From the NCBI GenBank assembly GCA_934757255.1, contig CAKVLL010000039.1, positions 1-15,590 of the forward strand: DNA of 15,590 bases. The letters are read 5' to 3'. The notes under the pieces were generated by a model, which saw only the letters and a program-made list of their open reading frames with translations, made no database searches and was not told where the DNA came from. Shown here piece by piece: positions 1 through 7,147 of the stretch. Each line of letters begins with the position of its first letter. Position 1 is the first letter of the stretch. The position numbers and the translations under genes are program-made. The stretch is from an uncultured Candidatus Melainabacteria bacterium. Its GTDB lineage: Bacteria > Cyanobacteriota > Vampirovibrionia > Gastranaerophilales > Gastranaerophilaceae.

Positions 1-22
1 TTTATTTTAAATTCGTCCATTC

Positions 23-1003
23 TTAATCTCCATAATTTTTTAATTCAAAACTTGCGTTTCTGTCGCTCTCTTCTCCATACAATCTTTCAGTGCCCATAAG
101 TCTGAGTTTTGAACGTGATTGTATGTCCTTTAAATTAGTTTCTTTTAAATAAACATCGACAAGAGTTCTTTGTTTATTAGAATTTATATTAATAACTCTG
201 AATGCATTCGGATAAGTAACCAAAGACGGGCATGCTACAACTAACATATTATCGTCTTGTATGATTTTTGTTGTGTGATAATGACCTTGTAAAACAATTA
301 CAGGATTTTTATGCGACTTGAGTAATTTTCTTACTTCATATTCATTAAGCATTTTATGATTTGGACTGGAAAACGGTTCAATAATAGGAACATGAGAACA
401 TACAATTATTGTGTCCTTAGCATGTTTTTCTAATTCTTGAGTAAGCCAAATAAATTCTTCATTTGAAATTTCACCGTTTGAAGTTAATTTATAATCAATA
501 ATAGAATCTAAACAAATGACTCTAAATCCTTTTTTAGGAGTAAATGCGTAATAAATATTTTCTTGCTGCATATTATCATTAGAAGCAGCTAGTGTTGATA
601 AGAATTTTTGTTTAGTAAGTGGACCATCAATGCTAATATCGTGGTTTCCGTCAATCGCGTACCAATTATAAGCAAGATTATTCGCGTGAGAAATGAATTT
701 TTCTAATTCACTCACCTTTGGTTTATTAACCAAATCACCGGTAAACATTACAAAATCGTAAGGACCGGAAGTGTTTATTTGAAAAATTACATCATCCAAA
801 AGTTCTGGTGATTTTTGCAAAAATTTGTAAGACGTATTTTCTTCAAAAGAAGAAAAATGCGCGTCACTAACTTGTGCAACTCTCAGATTATTATTTGCCG
901 CAGTACAGACTTGTGAACCGATTGCACAGGCAATAAGAAGTGTTAAAATACAATTTATAAACTTTGAAAAAAATGATTCTTTTTTACGCTTATATCTTTT
1001 CAT
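23..1003 (-). CDS. Exported calcineurin-like metallophosphoesterase
   Basis: A 326-residue binuclear-metal phosphoesterase with all the family motifs in order: D47-A-H49, G89-D90 with N93, G119-N-H-D122, H204 in CSHVP, and G240-H-Y-H243. These supply the metal ligands and the general acid, so the enzyme should be active. The spacing resembles the CpdA/Icc-like class, but the substrate (cyclic nucleotide, phospholipid or phosphoprotein) cannot be read from the sequence. The N-terminus has a Lys/Arg-rich stretch and a hydrophobic core (about residues 15-35), so the catalytic domain is probably extracytoplasmic. LIAC (23-26) fits a lipobox and CTA-A (33-36) fits a signal peptidase I site, so lipoprotein versus soluble is open. 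The ATG has no Shine-Dalgarno sequence; a consensus extended -10 ends 8 nt upstream. It is transcribed away from the small + strand ORF at 1119. Confidence 0.9.
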   Translation of the reverse strand: MKRYKRKKESFFSKFINCILTLLIACAIGSQVCTAANNNLRVAQVSDAHFSSFEENTSYKFLQKSPELLDDVIFQINTSGPYDFVMFTGDLVNKPKVSELEKFISHANNLAYNWYAIDGNHDISIDGPLTKQKFLSTLAASNDNMQQENIYYAFTPKKGFRVICLDSIIDYKLTSNGEISNEEFIWLTQELEKHAKDTIIVCSHVPIIEPFSSPNHKMLNEYEVRKLLKSHKNPVIVLQGHYHTTKIIQDDNMLVVACPSLVTYPNAFRVININSNKQRTLVDVYLKETNLKDIQSRSKLRLMGTERLYGEESDRNASFELKNYGD

Positions 1004-1011
1004 AATTATAA

Positions 1012-1020
1012 ATTATACCA
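1012..1020 (-). promoter_or_regulatory. Extended -10 promoter of the metallophosphoesterase
   Basis: On the minus strand the bases read TGGTATAAT, a perfect extended -10 element (TG at 1020-1019, TATAAT at 1017-1012). No good -35 is seen, which is common for extended -10 promoters. Transcription would be expected to start about 7 nt downstream, near 1005, only one or two bases before the ATG at 1003, which would make a nearly leaderless mRNA. Confidence 0.5.
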
Positions 1021-1118
1021 AATAACCTACTTTGTGTATAGATAACATTCTGAAATCATCTAAAAGATTGATTGTAAAAACTTTCTATACGATTTATTCT
1101 TATCATAAGAGGTCTTTT

Positions 1119-1352
1119 GTGAATAAAAATCAATTAAAAAAACAAATACATTTAAAAGAATTACAAATCAAAAAATTGCATTTACACCAATCATCATCAG
1201 ATGTTTGCAATCAGCTTTATAATACTTTGATATTAGAAAAAGCCATTCTAAAAAAAGAGTTGGAAAATCTAGAGAAAAATCCAATAATAGAAAAGGTGAA
1301 AAAAGTATTCACGCGTAAAGAAAAACTTATTTGCGACTATTTTAAAAGCTAA
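1119..1352 (+). CDS. Small coiled-coil protein, function unknown
   Basis: A 77-codon ORF starting at GTG, chosen because AAGAGG (1107-1112) sits six bases upstream. The same frame can be opened at a TTG at 1032, but no ribosome site is visible there. The product is highly charged and rich in Lys, Glu, Leu and Ile. Two helical stretches with heptad-like hydrophobics (about residues 3-20 and 32-52) suggest a short coiled coil or helical hairpin. There is no signal peptide or membrane segment. I do not recognise a family. Its stop overlaps the 3' end of the convergent ybaK-like gene by 11 nt. It could be a real small gene or a chance ORF in Lys-rich A+T DNA; the ribosome site favours a gene. Confidence 0.45.
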   Translation: MNKNQLKKQIHLKELQIKKLHLHQSSSDVCNQLYNTLILEKAILKKELENLEKNPIIEKVKKVFTRKEKLICDYFKS

Positions 1353-1815
1353 TTTCAGCAAGTTCAAATCTTATTATTTTATGTAATTCATCAAGACTCA
1401 TCTCAACTTGATATCCGATTTTTCCAGCTGAGAAAATTATTGTATCAAAATTTTGAGCCGTTTTATCAATTGTAGTTTTAAAAAACTTTTTCATTCCAAT
1501 TGGAGAACATCCGCCATGAATATATCCGGTGAGTGGTAAAAGCTCTTTCGATTTAAGCATTTCAACTGATTTTTCACCAACCGCGTGCGCTGCTTTTTTT
1601 AAATCAAGTTCATTTTCGACAGGAATAAGAAAAACGTAATGCTGGCCTGATTTTGCTACTGTTACAAGCGTTTTAAAAACTTGCTTTGGATTTTGCTTTA
1701 AAACCGTAGCAACTTCTATTCCGCTAATTGCATCAGTTTCTGTGTAAGTATAATGTTTATAATTTACTTTTGACTTATCTAGCATACGCATAACATTTGT
1801 TTTATATTCAGACAT
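1342..1815 (-). CDS. ybaK: YbaK/EbsC-type Cys-tRNA(Pro) deacylase
   Basis: A 157-residue protein matching the YbaK family along its whole length (E. coli YbaK is 159 aa). These free-standing editing enzymes hydrolyse Cys-tRNA(Pro) made in error by prolyl-tRNA synthetase. K48 in QVFKTL corresponds to the essential lysine of the family, and the glycine-rich substrate loop GYIHGGCSPIG (97-107) is present, as is the family motif LDLKKAA near residue 70. The ATG overlaps the end of the upstream DUF4186 gene by 8 nt, indicating translational coupling, and it is the last gene of the rnpM-infB operon. A tRNA-proofreading enzyme fits the translation theme of that operon. The 3' end overlaps the convergent ORF at 1119-1352. 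Related INS/ProX deacylases are possible, but the YbaK loop is clear. Confidence 0.88.
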   Translation of the reverse strand: MSEYKTNVMRMLDKSKVNYKHYTYTETDAISGIEVATVLKQNPKQVFKTLVTVAKSGQHYVFLIPVENELDLKKAAHAVGEKSVEMLKSKELLPLTGYIHGGCSPIGMKKFFKTTIDKTAQNFDTIIFSAGKIGYQVEMSLDELHKIIRFELAEISF

Positions 1816-2152
1816 TTCGCTTTATCCACTCCATTATTACATTAACTAAATATTCCTGTTGCTCTTCTGTTAATTCAACACCTTTTGGAAATTTGTGCCA
1901 CTTTTCAATACACCCCCTACAACACGTAGCTGTCGCATGTTGAGCAATAAAAACGGGATGTCCTCGCATTGGTGTTTGCTTTCCATCATTTAAAATTTCT
2001 GCCGGCGCGATACGCTTTGAAATAAAATCTCTGGCATGAGATTTTATTGTATCAATTCCTTTCTCTGAAATATAATTTTTTTCTTTATCTTTTAGCTTAA
2101 ATCGACTTCTAAAGGTGGATTTGGCTAAAGCTTCAAATAATTTATCGTACAT
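1808..2152 (-). CDS. DUF4186 family protein
   Basis: A 114-residue cytoplasmic protein of unknown biochemical function that I recognise as DUF4186 by its central block. PMRGHPVFIA (61-70) is followed by QHATATCCRGC (71-81) and then KWHKFPKG. The conserved Cys/His pattern (H65, H72, C77, C78, C81) looks like a metal or cluster site, but this is inference. The open frame continues upstream to 2239, overlapping the previous gene. I start at the ATG at 2150-2152 because the residues after it (MYDKLFEALAKSTFRSRF) look like the family's normal N-terminus. An in-frame ATG at 2162-2164 would add four residues. Neither has a strong ribosome site. It ends with TGA inside the start region of the ybaK-like gene and is the fourth gene of the rnpM-infB operon. 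Confidence 0.8.
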   Translation of the reverse strand: MYDKLFEALAKSTFRSRFKLKDKEKNYISEKGIDTIKSHARDFISKRIAPAEILNDGKQTPMRGHPVFIAQHATATCCRGCIEKWHKFPKGVELTEEQQEYLVNVIMEWIKRNV

Positions 2153-2198
2153 ATTTGCTACCATTTCGGCTACATTATATAGCAACAAAATTCCGTAA

Positions 2199-2690
2199 TC
2201 AATGTTTAATCCAGTCGTAAAGATTGCGAATTTCACCACAGTCTACTTCGTTTAAAATTTTTTGTGTATCGAGATTTTCTAAAACCGGATTAATTATAAT
2301 TTCGCCGTCTTTGTAAACTTCTGAATAATTTTTACCGAAATTTACACAATATGGAAGTTTAACCATTTTATCGTTGAACAAATATGCTAATCCATGCACA
2401 CGACAAATAATTGGACGATAATCATAAACAGCACATTTTTTATTTGTTAAAAAAGGACATGCTCCATTACGTTCCATAGCTTTAATATTATTCTGAACTA
2501 TTTGTTTAGTATCATTATCAAGCACAATATAGCCACGCATCAAATACTCCAATTCTATTGCAGAAAGAGGATAATCACCTTTTTCGCAACAAGAAGAGCA
2601 TCCAATTTTGCAGTGGATATATTTTTTATGCGCAGCAAAATATTCTGCCAATTTTTTATCAAGAGTTTCTAAAAAATTCTCATAATTCAT
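2199..2690 (-). CDS. YkgJ-type CxxCxxCC cysteine-cluster protein
   Basis: A 163-residue protein of the zinc/iron-chelating cysteine-cluster family (YkgJ-like, PF03692). The signature cluster is C27-x3-C31-x2-C34-C35, followed by C78 and C86 (CPFLTNKKC), the typical YRPIICRVHG block with C96, and C115. Eight spaced cysteines argue for metal or Fe-S binding. The reaction is unknown for most members; some relatives are annotated as oxidoreductase-like or as flagellin N-methylases. There is no signal peptide, so it is cytoplasmic. It starts 14 nt after the infB stop without a visible Shine-Dalgarno sequence and is followed by the DUF4186 gene, another Cys-rich protein. The two may act together, but that is only suggested by adjacency. 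Confidence 0.85.
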   Translation of the reverse strand: MNYENFLETLDKKLAEYFAAHKKYIHCKIGCSSCCEKGDYPLSAIELEYLMRGYIVLDNDTKQIVQNNIKAMERNGACPFLTNKKCAVYDYRPIICRVHGLAYLFNDKMVKLPYCVNFGKNYSEVYKDGEIIINPVLENLDTQKILNEVDCGEIRNLYDWIKH

Positions 2691-2704
2691 AATCAGAAAA
2701 TTGA

Positions 2705-5269
2705 TTATTCTAATTCAGAACGTTCGATTTGTTGTTCAGTTGTAAATTTAACAATATCGCCTTCTTGAATATCGTTAAACTTAACAAATGACAAGCCGCA
2801 TTCGAAACCTTGAGCAACTTCTTTAACGTCGTCTTTAAATCTCTTAAGCTGGTCAACAGCACCCTTGAAAATTTCTTTACCATCACGATAGATAGTTGCC
2901 GTATCGTTTCTATTAATTTTACCTTCTGTAACATAACAACCGGCGATTTTTTGAATTTTACCAATTGTGAAGATTTGTCTAATTTCAACTTGACCAGTAA
3001 CAACCTCTTTAACTTCAGGTGAAAGCAAAGAAATCATTGTTTTTTCAATATCTTCTAAGATTTGATAAATAATATCATATTTCTTAATTGTTACACCTTC
3101 TTTTTCCGCTGCTGCTAAAGCGTTCGCATCTTCTTTTACAGTAAATCCTAAAATCAATGCATTTGAAGCAGACGCTAACATAACATCGGCTTCTGAAATA
3201 TCACCAACACCAACGTGAATAATCTTAGTAACAATTTCTTTTGATTCAAACTGAGCAATTGCTTGAGCAACAGCTTCCGCTGAACCGTGAGTATTAGCTT
3301 TAATAATCAAGTTCAATTGTGGGATATCACCTTCTGCATCACCTGATTCTCTTCTCATGTGAGCAGGTAACATCGCATCAAGACGTTTGTTGCGTTCTTT
3401 TTCTTTACGTTTATCAACAATTGCTTTCATTTCTTTTTCATTTTTAACTACTTCAAAGAAATCACCGGCATTTGGAACTTCTGTTAAACCTAAAATTTCA
3501 ACCGGAGTTGAAGGTTCAGCCTTAACAATTCTTTCTCCGGAGTCAGACAATAATGCTCTAACTCTACCACAAGCTGTTCCAACTACAATACAGTTACCTG
3601 TTCTTAAAGTACCGTTTTGTACAAGAAGTGTTGCAACAGGGCCTTTACCTTTATCCAAGTTAGCTTCGATAACCACACCGGAAGCCTCTGCTTTAGGATT
3701 AGCTTTAAGGTCTTGTAAATCCGCTACAAGCAAGATGTATTCCAATAATTCGTCAATACCTGTACCTTGCAAAGCCGAAACATTAACTGTAATTGTTTCG
3801 CCCCCCCAAGCTTCCGGAACAAGTCCGTGTTCAGTCAATTGTTGTAATACTCTATCTGGATTTGCGCCAGGTTTATCACACTTGTTAACAGCAACGATTA
3901 TTGGAACTTCCGCTGCTTTTGCGTGGTTAATCGCTTCAATCGTTTGAGGCATTATACCATCATCTGCTGCAACAACCAAAATTGCAATATCAGTAGCTTT
4001 AGCACCTCTGGCACGCATTTCTGTAAATGCTTCGTGACCAGGAGTATCAACGAACACGATTTTCTTTTCGTGCTTATTATCAAGATAAACTGTGTAAGCA
4101 CCGATAGATTGGGTAATACCACCAACTTCAGTTGCAACGATTTTGTGTTTAGAAGCACGAATACTATCAAGTAATGTAGTTTTACCGTGGTCAACGTGCC
4201 CCATAATACTTACAACCGGTGCACGTTTCTTTAACAATTTCTTATCTACTTCTGTAAGCGCTTTTTGTTTTTGTTCTTTTTCAAGTTCTTCTTCCATGAA
4301 AGCTTCAATGTCTTCTTCAAGAACTTCAAGTTCATATTCTGCGCAAACTTTTTTAATTGTTTCAACATCAATAAGTTGATTTACTGTTGCCATAACACCT
4401 TGGAACATCAAAAACTTAACTATTTCTGCTGGTGATTTATGAATTTTATCAGCCAATTCACTAATTGTCATCGGTTGATTTACAACAATTTGCTTAACTT
4501 CTGCAACAGCCTCTTCTTTATGAGATTTTTTCTTATGTTTTTGAGCAGCAGCTTTTTCCAAAGAAATCATTTCTTGATCTTCTTTTTTAGAATTGAAATC
4601 TTTATCTTTCTTTTTACCATCAACTTTTTTCTTACCACCCGCAGAATTATTTTTTCCTTCATAAATTTCTTGAGGAATAATTCTTCTTTCAACAAGTTTC
4701 TTTTCTTGTCCACCTTTGTTGAATGGTTTTCTTTCGCCTCTTTCAGGTCTGTCAGTTTTTTCACCTTCCTTTTTAATAGGTTTTTGAGGCGCACGTCTTA
4801 CAATCTCAATTCTAGATTGATTTTTCGGATATTCAATTTTTGTTCTTTCAATCCTTACAACAGGTTTTTCAGCTTTTTTAATTTCAGGTGTTTCTACTGA
4901 AACTTCTTCTATTTTTTCATTTTTTTCAACAGGTTTAGGAGCTTTTCTTACAACCTCAATTCTATTTGATGGTTTTATTTTTTCCACTCGCTCAATCTTA
5001 ACAACTTCTGTTTTTTTAACTTCTGCATTATCCTCAACTTTAACTTCTGTTGCCGGCGCTTTCGATTTTTTTACAACAAATGCTTTAGGCTTAGAACCAG
5101 ATTTTTTAGGTAATAAACCTAGATGTTCTTTTAATTTACGAATTTGAGTTGGAGTCACAGTATTAGAGTGCGATTTTACCATAATTTCTACTTCATTAAA
5201 CTTTTCAATAACCTCTTTACTGGTCATTCCAAGTTCTTTTGCTAATTCACTAACTCTAATATTATCCAT
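2705..5269 (-). CDS. infB: Translation initiation factor IF-2
   Basis: An 854-residue IF-2, the GTPase that brings fMet-tRNA to the ribosome and promotes subunit joining. An N-terminal IF2_N module (about 1-50) is followed by a long Lys/Glu/Pro-rich linker (about 55-265) and a second IF2_N module (about 270-320). The GTPase domain begins near 350: P-loop G357-HVDHGKT-364, DTPGH at 408-412, NKCDK at 462-466. After it come the beta-barrel domain II, domain III and the C-terminal fMet-tRNA-binding domain, intact to the stop. The length is normal for bacteria with a long linker. AAAGGA lies 5-6 nt before the ATG, a strong ribosome site. It starts 16 nt after rnpM. Numerous open frames in other registers across this gene are shadows of its biased codons. 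Confidence 0.98.
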   Translation of the reverse strand: MDNIRVSELAKELGMTSKEVIEKFNEVEIMVKSHSNTVTPTQIRKLKEHLGLLPKKSGSKPKAFVVKKSKAPATEVKVEDNAEVKKTEVVKIERVEKIKPSNRIEVVRKAPKPVEKNEKIEEVSVETPEIKKAEKPVVRIERTKIEYPKNQSRIEIVRRAPQKPIKKEGEKTDRPERGERKPFNKGGQEKKLVERRIIPQEIYEGKNNSAGGKKKVDGKKKDKDFNSKKEDQEMISLEKAAAQKHKKKSHKEEAVAEVKQIVVNQPMTISELADKIHKSPAEIVKFLMFQGVMATVNQLIDVETIKKVCAEYELEVLEEDIEAFMEEELEKEQKQKALTEVDKKLLKKRAPVVSIMGHVDHGKTTLLDSIRASKHKIVATEVGGITQSIGAYTVYLDNKHEKKIVFVDTPGHEAFTEMRARGAKATDIAILVVAADDGIMPQTIEAINHAKAAEVPIIVAVNKCDKPGANPDRVLQQLTEHGLVPEAWGGETITVNVSALQGTGIDELLEYILLVADLQDLKANPKAEASGVVIEANLDKGKGPVATLLVQNGTLRTGNCIVVGTACGRVRALLSDSGERIVKAEPSTPVEILGLTEVPNAGDFFEVVKNEKEMKAIVDKRKEKERNKRLDAMLPAHMRRESGDAEGDIPQLNLIIKANTHGSAEAVAQAIAQFESKEIVTKIIHVGVGDISEADVMLASASNALILGFTVKEDANALAAAEKEGVTIKKYDIIYQILEDIEKTMISLLSPEVKEVVTGQVEIRQIFTIGKIQKIAGCYVTEGKINRNDTATIYRDGKEIFKGAVDQLKRFKDDVKEVAQGFECGLSFVKFNDIQEGDIVKFTTEQQIERSELE

Positions 5270-5285
5270 AAATTTCCTTTCAAGC

Positions 5286-5540
5286 TTATTTCTCTTTTTT
5301 CAGCAAATCTAAAAGAGTTGCTCTATCAAGAGTAGCGTTAGTTTTCAACGCTTTATTTATTTTTGATTTTTTTAATGCTAATTCTATACAACTTTGATTA
5401 TAACAAAGATATGCAGATCTGCCAAATGTTTTAGAATTTGGGTTTATAACAAATCCGTCTTTATCCGTTTTCATAACCCTAATAAGATTTTCTCTTAATT
5501 TAAATTCCCCACAGCCGACGCATTTTCTTTGTTTATTCAT
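5286..5540 (-). CDS. rnpM: RNase P modulator RnpM (YlxR family)
   Basis: An 84-residue YlxR (DUF448) protein, the usual length. It shows the family marks: RKCVGCGE (5-12), LIRV (19-22), and GRSAYLC (40-46) followed by C51, with C7, C10, C46 and C51 placed like a small metal or structural Cys set. YlxR proteins are small RNA-binding proteins; the Bacillus member modulates RNase P activity, hence RnpM. The gene directly precedes infB, as in many Firmicutes and Cyanobacteria. The ylxQ (L7Ae-like) gene often found between them is missing, and nusA is not upstream; a 140-nt non-coding stretch with a candidate promoter is there instead. Only a weak ribosome site (AAAGTG) precedes the ATG. Confidence 0.93.
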   Translation of the reverse strand: MNKQRKCVGCGEFKLRENLIRVMKTDKDGFVINPNSKTFGRSAYLCYNQSCIELALKKSKINKALKTNATLDRATLLDLLKKEK

Positions 5541-5557
5541 ACACTTTTTATAGCATA

Positions 5558-5578
5558 AACATGTTTTTTTTGCATGTT
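5558..5578 (-). promoter_or_regulatory. Small inverted repeat in the rnpM leader
   Basis: AACATG (5558-5563) and CATGTT (5573-5578) form a perfect 6-bp inverted repeat around a 9-base T/A-rich loop. It lies between the candidate rnpM promoter and the start codon. It could be a weak leader hairpin or a protein site. In such A+T-rich DNA chance is a real alternative. Confidence 0.2.
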
Positions 5579-5592
5579 ATCTTATGTTTTAC

Positions 5593-5601
5593 AGTATAAC
5601 A
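5593..5601 (-). promoter_or_regulatory. Candidate extended -10 promoter of the rnpM-infB operon
   Basis: The minus strand reads TGTTATACT: TG at 5601-5600 and a -10 TATACT at 5598-5593. The start would fall near 5586, giving a leader of about 45 nt that includes the inverted repeat at 5558-5578. No convincing -35 is present. This would let rnpM-infB-ybaK be transcribed independently of the bamA operon upstream on the same strand. Confidence 0.4.
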
Positions 5602-5680
5602 AATATTAAAGCAAAATCTTTTAAATAATTCTTAATAATTATTCTCATTCATAAATTATAAAAATTATTTACACGATTAA

Positions 5681-7147
5681 CTAAACTTTACCAATAAACT
5701 TAATATTATAATCACTTACAAGTTCTTCGTGCGCCAAAACGGTTATATTTCTAACAAATTCAGCTAAAATTACAAATACCATGTGTCTGATATCCATTGG
5801 AACAACCAAAGTTGGATTTGCAATCTTTTTAGCTTTAGCAAATTTTGCTATTTTATCAACAATTTCTTGAACTTGATCCGCTTCAATGCGAACAATCGCT
5901 TCGTCTTCATCTTCTTTAAAGAAAGAATAAATCTTGTCTAAAGTTTCATCAGAAAATTCAATAACTTTCAGCTCGTTATTTTCTGCTAAATCTTTTACGA
6001 TATGTTTAGACAAAGCTAATCTGACTTTATCTAACAAATCTTCTTTTGTTGGTTCATTAGCATAATCATTGATTTTTTCAAAAATATAAACAATATTTTT
6101 AACTGAAACACGCTCTCTGATTAAGCAAGTCAATAAATACTTCAAATCAGATGCAGTAATAAAATCAGGAATAATATTATCAACAAGGAAAGAATTTGTT
6201 TCTATAACTTTTTCAACATATTTGTTTATATCATTATAGTCCATAATGTCCGAAACTTCGCGTACAGCAATATATTTAATTGCTTCACCTATGTATTCGG
6301 CAGGGCTCATTCCTTTAATCCAAAAATCTTTAACCTTGTCTTTTTGAATCCAAACAAGTTTTTTGCCTGTAATTTCATCAATAAGTTGATAATCATCATT
6401 TGTAAGTTTATAACCCTTCAAATCGTCTTTATAAAAGGCTAAAAACTCAGGGAAAACTACAGAGCGGAAAACTTCAATATCGTGGATTTTGATATTGAAT
6501 TCATTTTGCATAAGTTCATCACTATTATGAAAATGAATATGTGGAATTACATAACCTAAGTTTTCAGTCAATTCTTGACGAACTTTAACAGTTTCTGCAA
6601 GCAAATTATCGTTTTCTTCCATCGAAATTACATCTAAAATTTCTTCAGAAAGATTGATAACAAATTTTTCTTCCTTAATTTCAGCATACATAGTTTCTGG
6701 TGAAATTTCATTAACAAGCGCTTGTTTCAAAGCTTCAAGTTGTTTAAGTTCGTCTGACATTTGATTGTTTAACTGATTTTTTTCATCCGGAGAAAGATTA
6801 TCACTTTCTAATTGTGATTTAATTTTCTTGATACGTTCTTTTTGATTAGATATTTTTAACTGAATCTCTTTGCAAGATGCATAAGGACTTGAAGGCGCCG
6901 CAAGCATTTTTTCCATACGATATTTAAAACTTGTAATATTTACAATATCATCTAAATCTGTCGTATCTTCTTCTTGTTTTTCGCGCATAAAAATGCAATT
7001 AAAATCGTACGAAGTTTCTGTTTCAACTTCGTGCATTGTGTATAAATCCCAACCCGCGTCGGACATTTCATTTAACAAATCTTCTAAAGCTTGTTTATCA
7101 TCAGTCGGTACAGATTTAATAACATATTGCATTTTTTTGTTAAACAT
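5681..7147 (-). CDS. Soluble FlhA/EscV-type (FHIPEP) C-domain protein with DUF4177-like N-terminus
   Basis: A 488-residue cytoplasmic protein with three parts. Residues about 6-55 resemble a DUF4177 fold (LLNEMSDAGWDLY core). Residues about 92-145 are a Lys/Glu/Gln coiled coil. Residues about 163-488 match the whole cytosolic domain of FlhA/EscV export-gate proteins: LGYVIPHIHFHNSDEL (197-212), NEFNIKIHDIEV (215-226), YIGEAIKYIA (285-294), TASDLKYLLTCLIRERVSVK (331-350), RLALSKHIV (376-384) and the terminal NPTLVVPMDIRH. In flagella and type III secretion this domain forms the nonameric ring that binds substrate-chaperone pairs. The membrane half, which carries the FHIPEP signature itself, is absent, so it cannot be an export gate alone. 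I start at the ATG at 7145-7147 because GAGG sits 6 nt before it; an ATG at 7171 is also in frame. It overlaps the phosphorylase stop by 8 nt. Its role is unknown. Confidence 0.82.
   Translation of the reverse strand: MFNKKMQYVIKSVPTDDKQALEDLLNEMSDAGWDLYTMHEVETETSYDFNCIFMREKQEEDTTDLDDIVNITSFKYRMEKMLAAPSSPYASCKEIQLKISNQKERIKKIKSQLESDNLSPDEKNQLNNQMSDELKQLEALKQALVNEISPETMYAEIKEEKFVINLSEEILDVISMEENDNLLAETVKVRQELTENLGYVIPHIHFHNSDELMQNEFNIKIHDIEVFRSVVFPEFLAFYKDDLKGYKLTNDDYQLIDEITGKKLVWIQKDKVKDFWIKGMSPAEYIGEAIKYIAVREVSDIMDYNDINKYVEKVIETNSFLVDNIIPDFITASDLKYLLTCLIRERVSVKNIVYIFEKINDYANEPTKEDLLDKVRLALSKHIVKDLAENNELKVIEFSDETLDKIYSFFKEDEDEAIVRIEADQVQEIVDKIAKFAKAKKIANPTLVVPMDIRHMVFVILAEFVRNITVLAHEELVSDYNIKFIGKV

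Noticed and set aside
3387..3947. A 186-codon open frame on the + strand
   Set aside because: It lies antisense to the GTPase and central domains of infB, where codon bias keeps the opposite strand open. It has no family features.
4567..4794. A Lys-rich 75-codon frame on the - strand inside infB
   Set aside because: It is an out-of-frame reading of the infB linker on the same strand.
4439..4900. A Phe/Asn/Ser-rich 153-codon + strand frame
   Set aside because: It is the antisense of the Lys/Glu-rich infB linker; its odd composition is the mirror of that linker.
5624..5643. Inverted repeat AATAATT/AATTATT as terminator of the FHIPEP-domain gene
   Set aside because: The stem is A/T only, with no T-run of note after it; in this base composition it is expected by chance.
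5681..7147. A genuine flagellar or type III secretion locus
   Set aside because: No membrane export-gate segment, ATPase, FliP/Q/R, ring or filament genes occur in the window; only the FlhA-like cytosolic domain is present.
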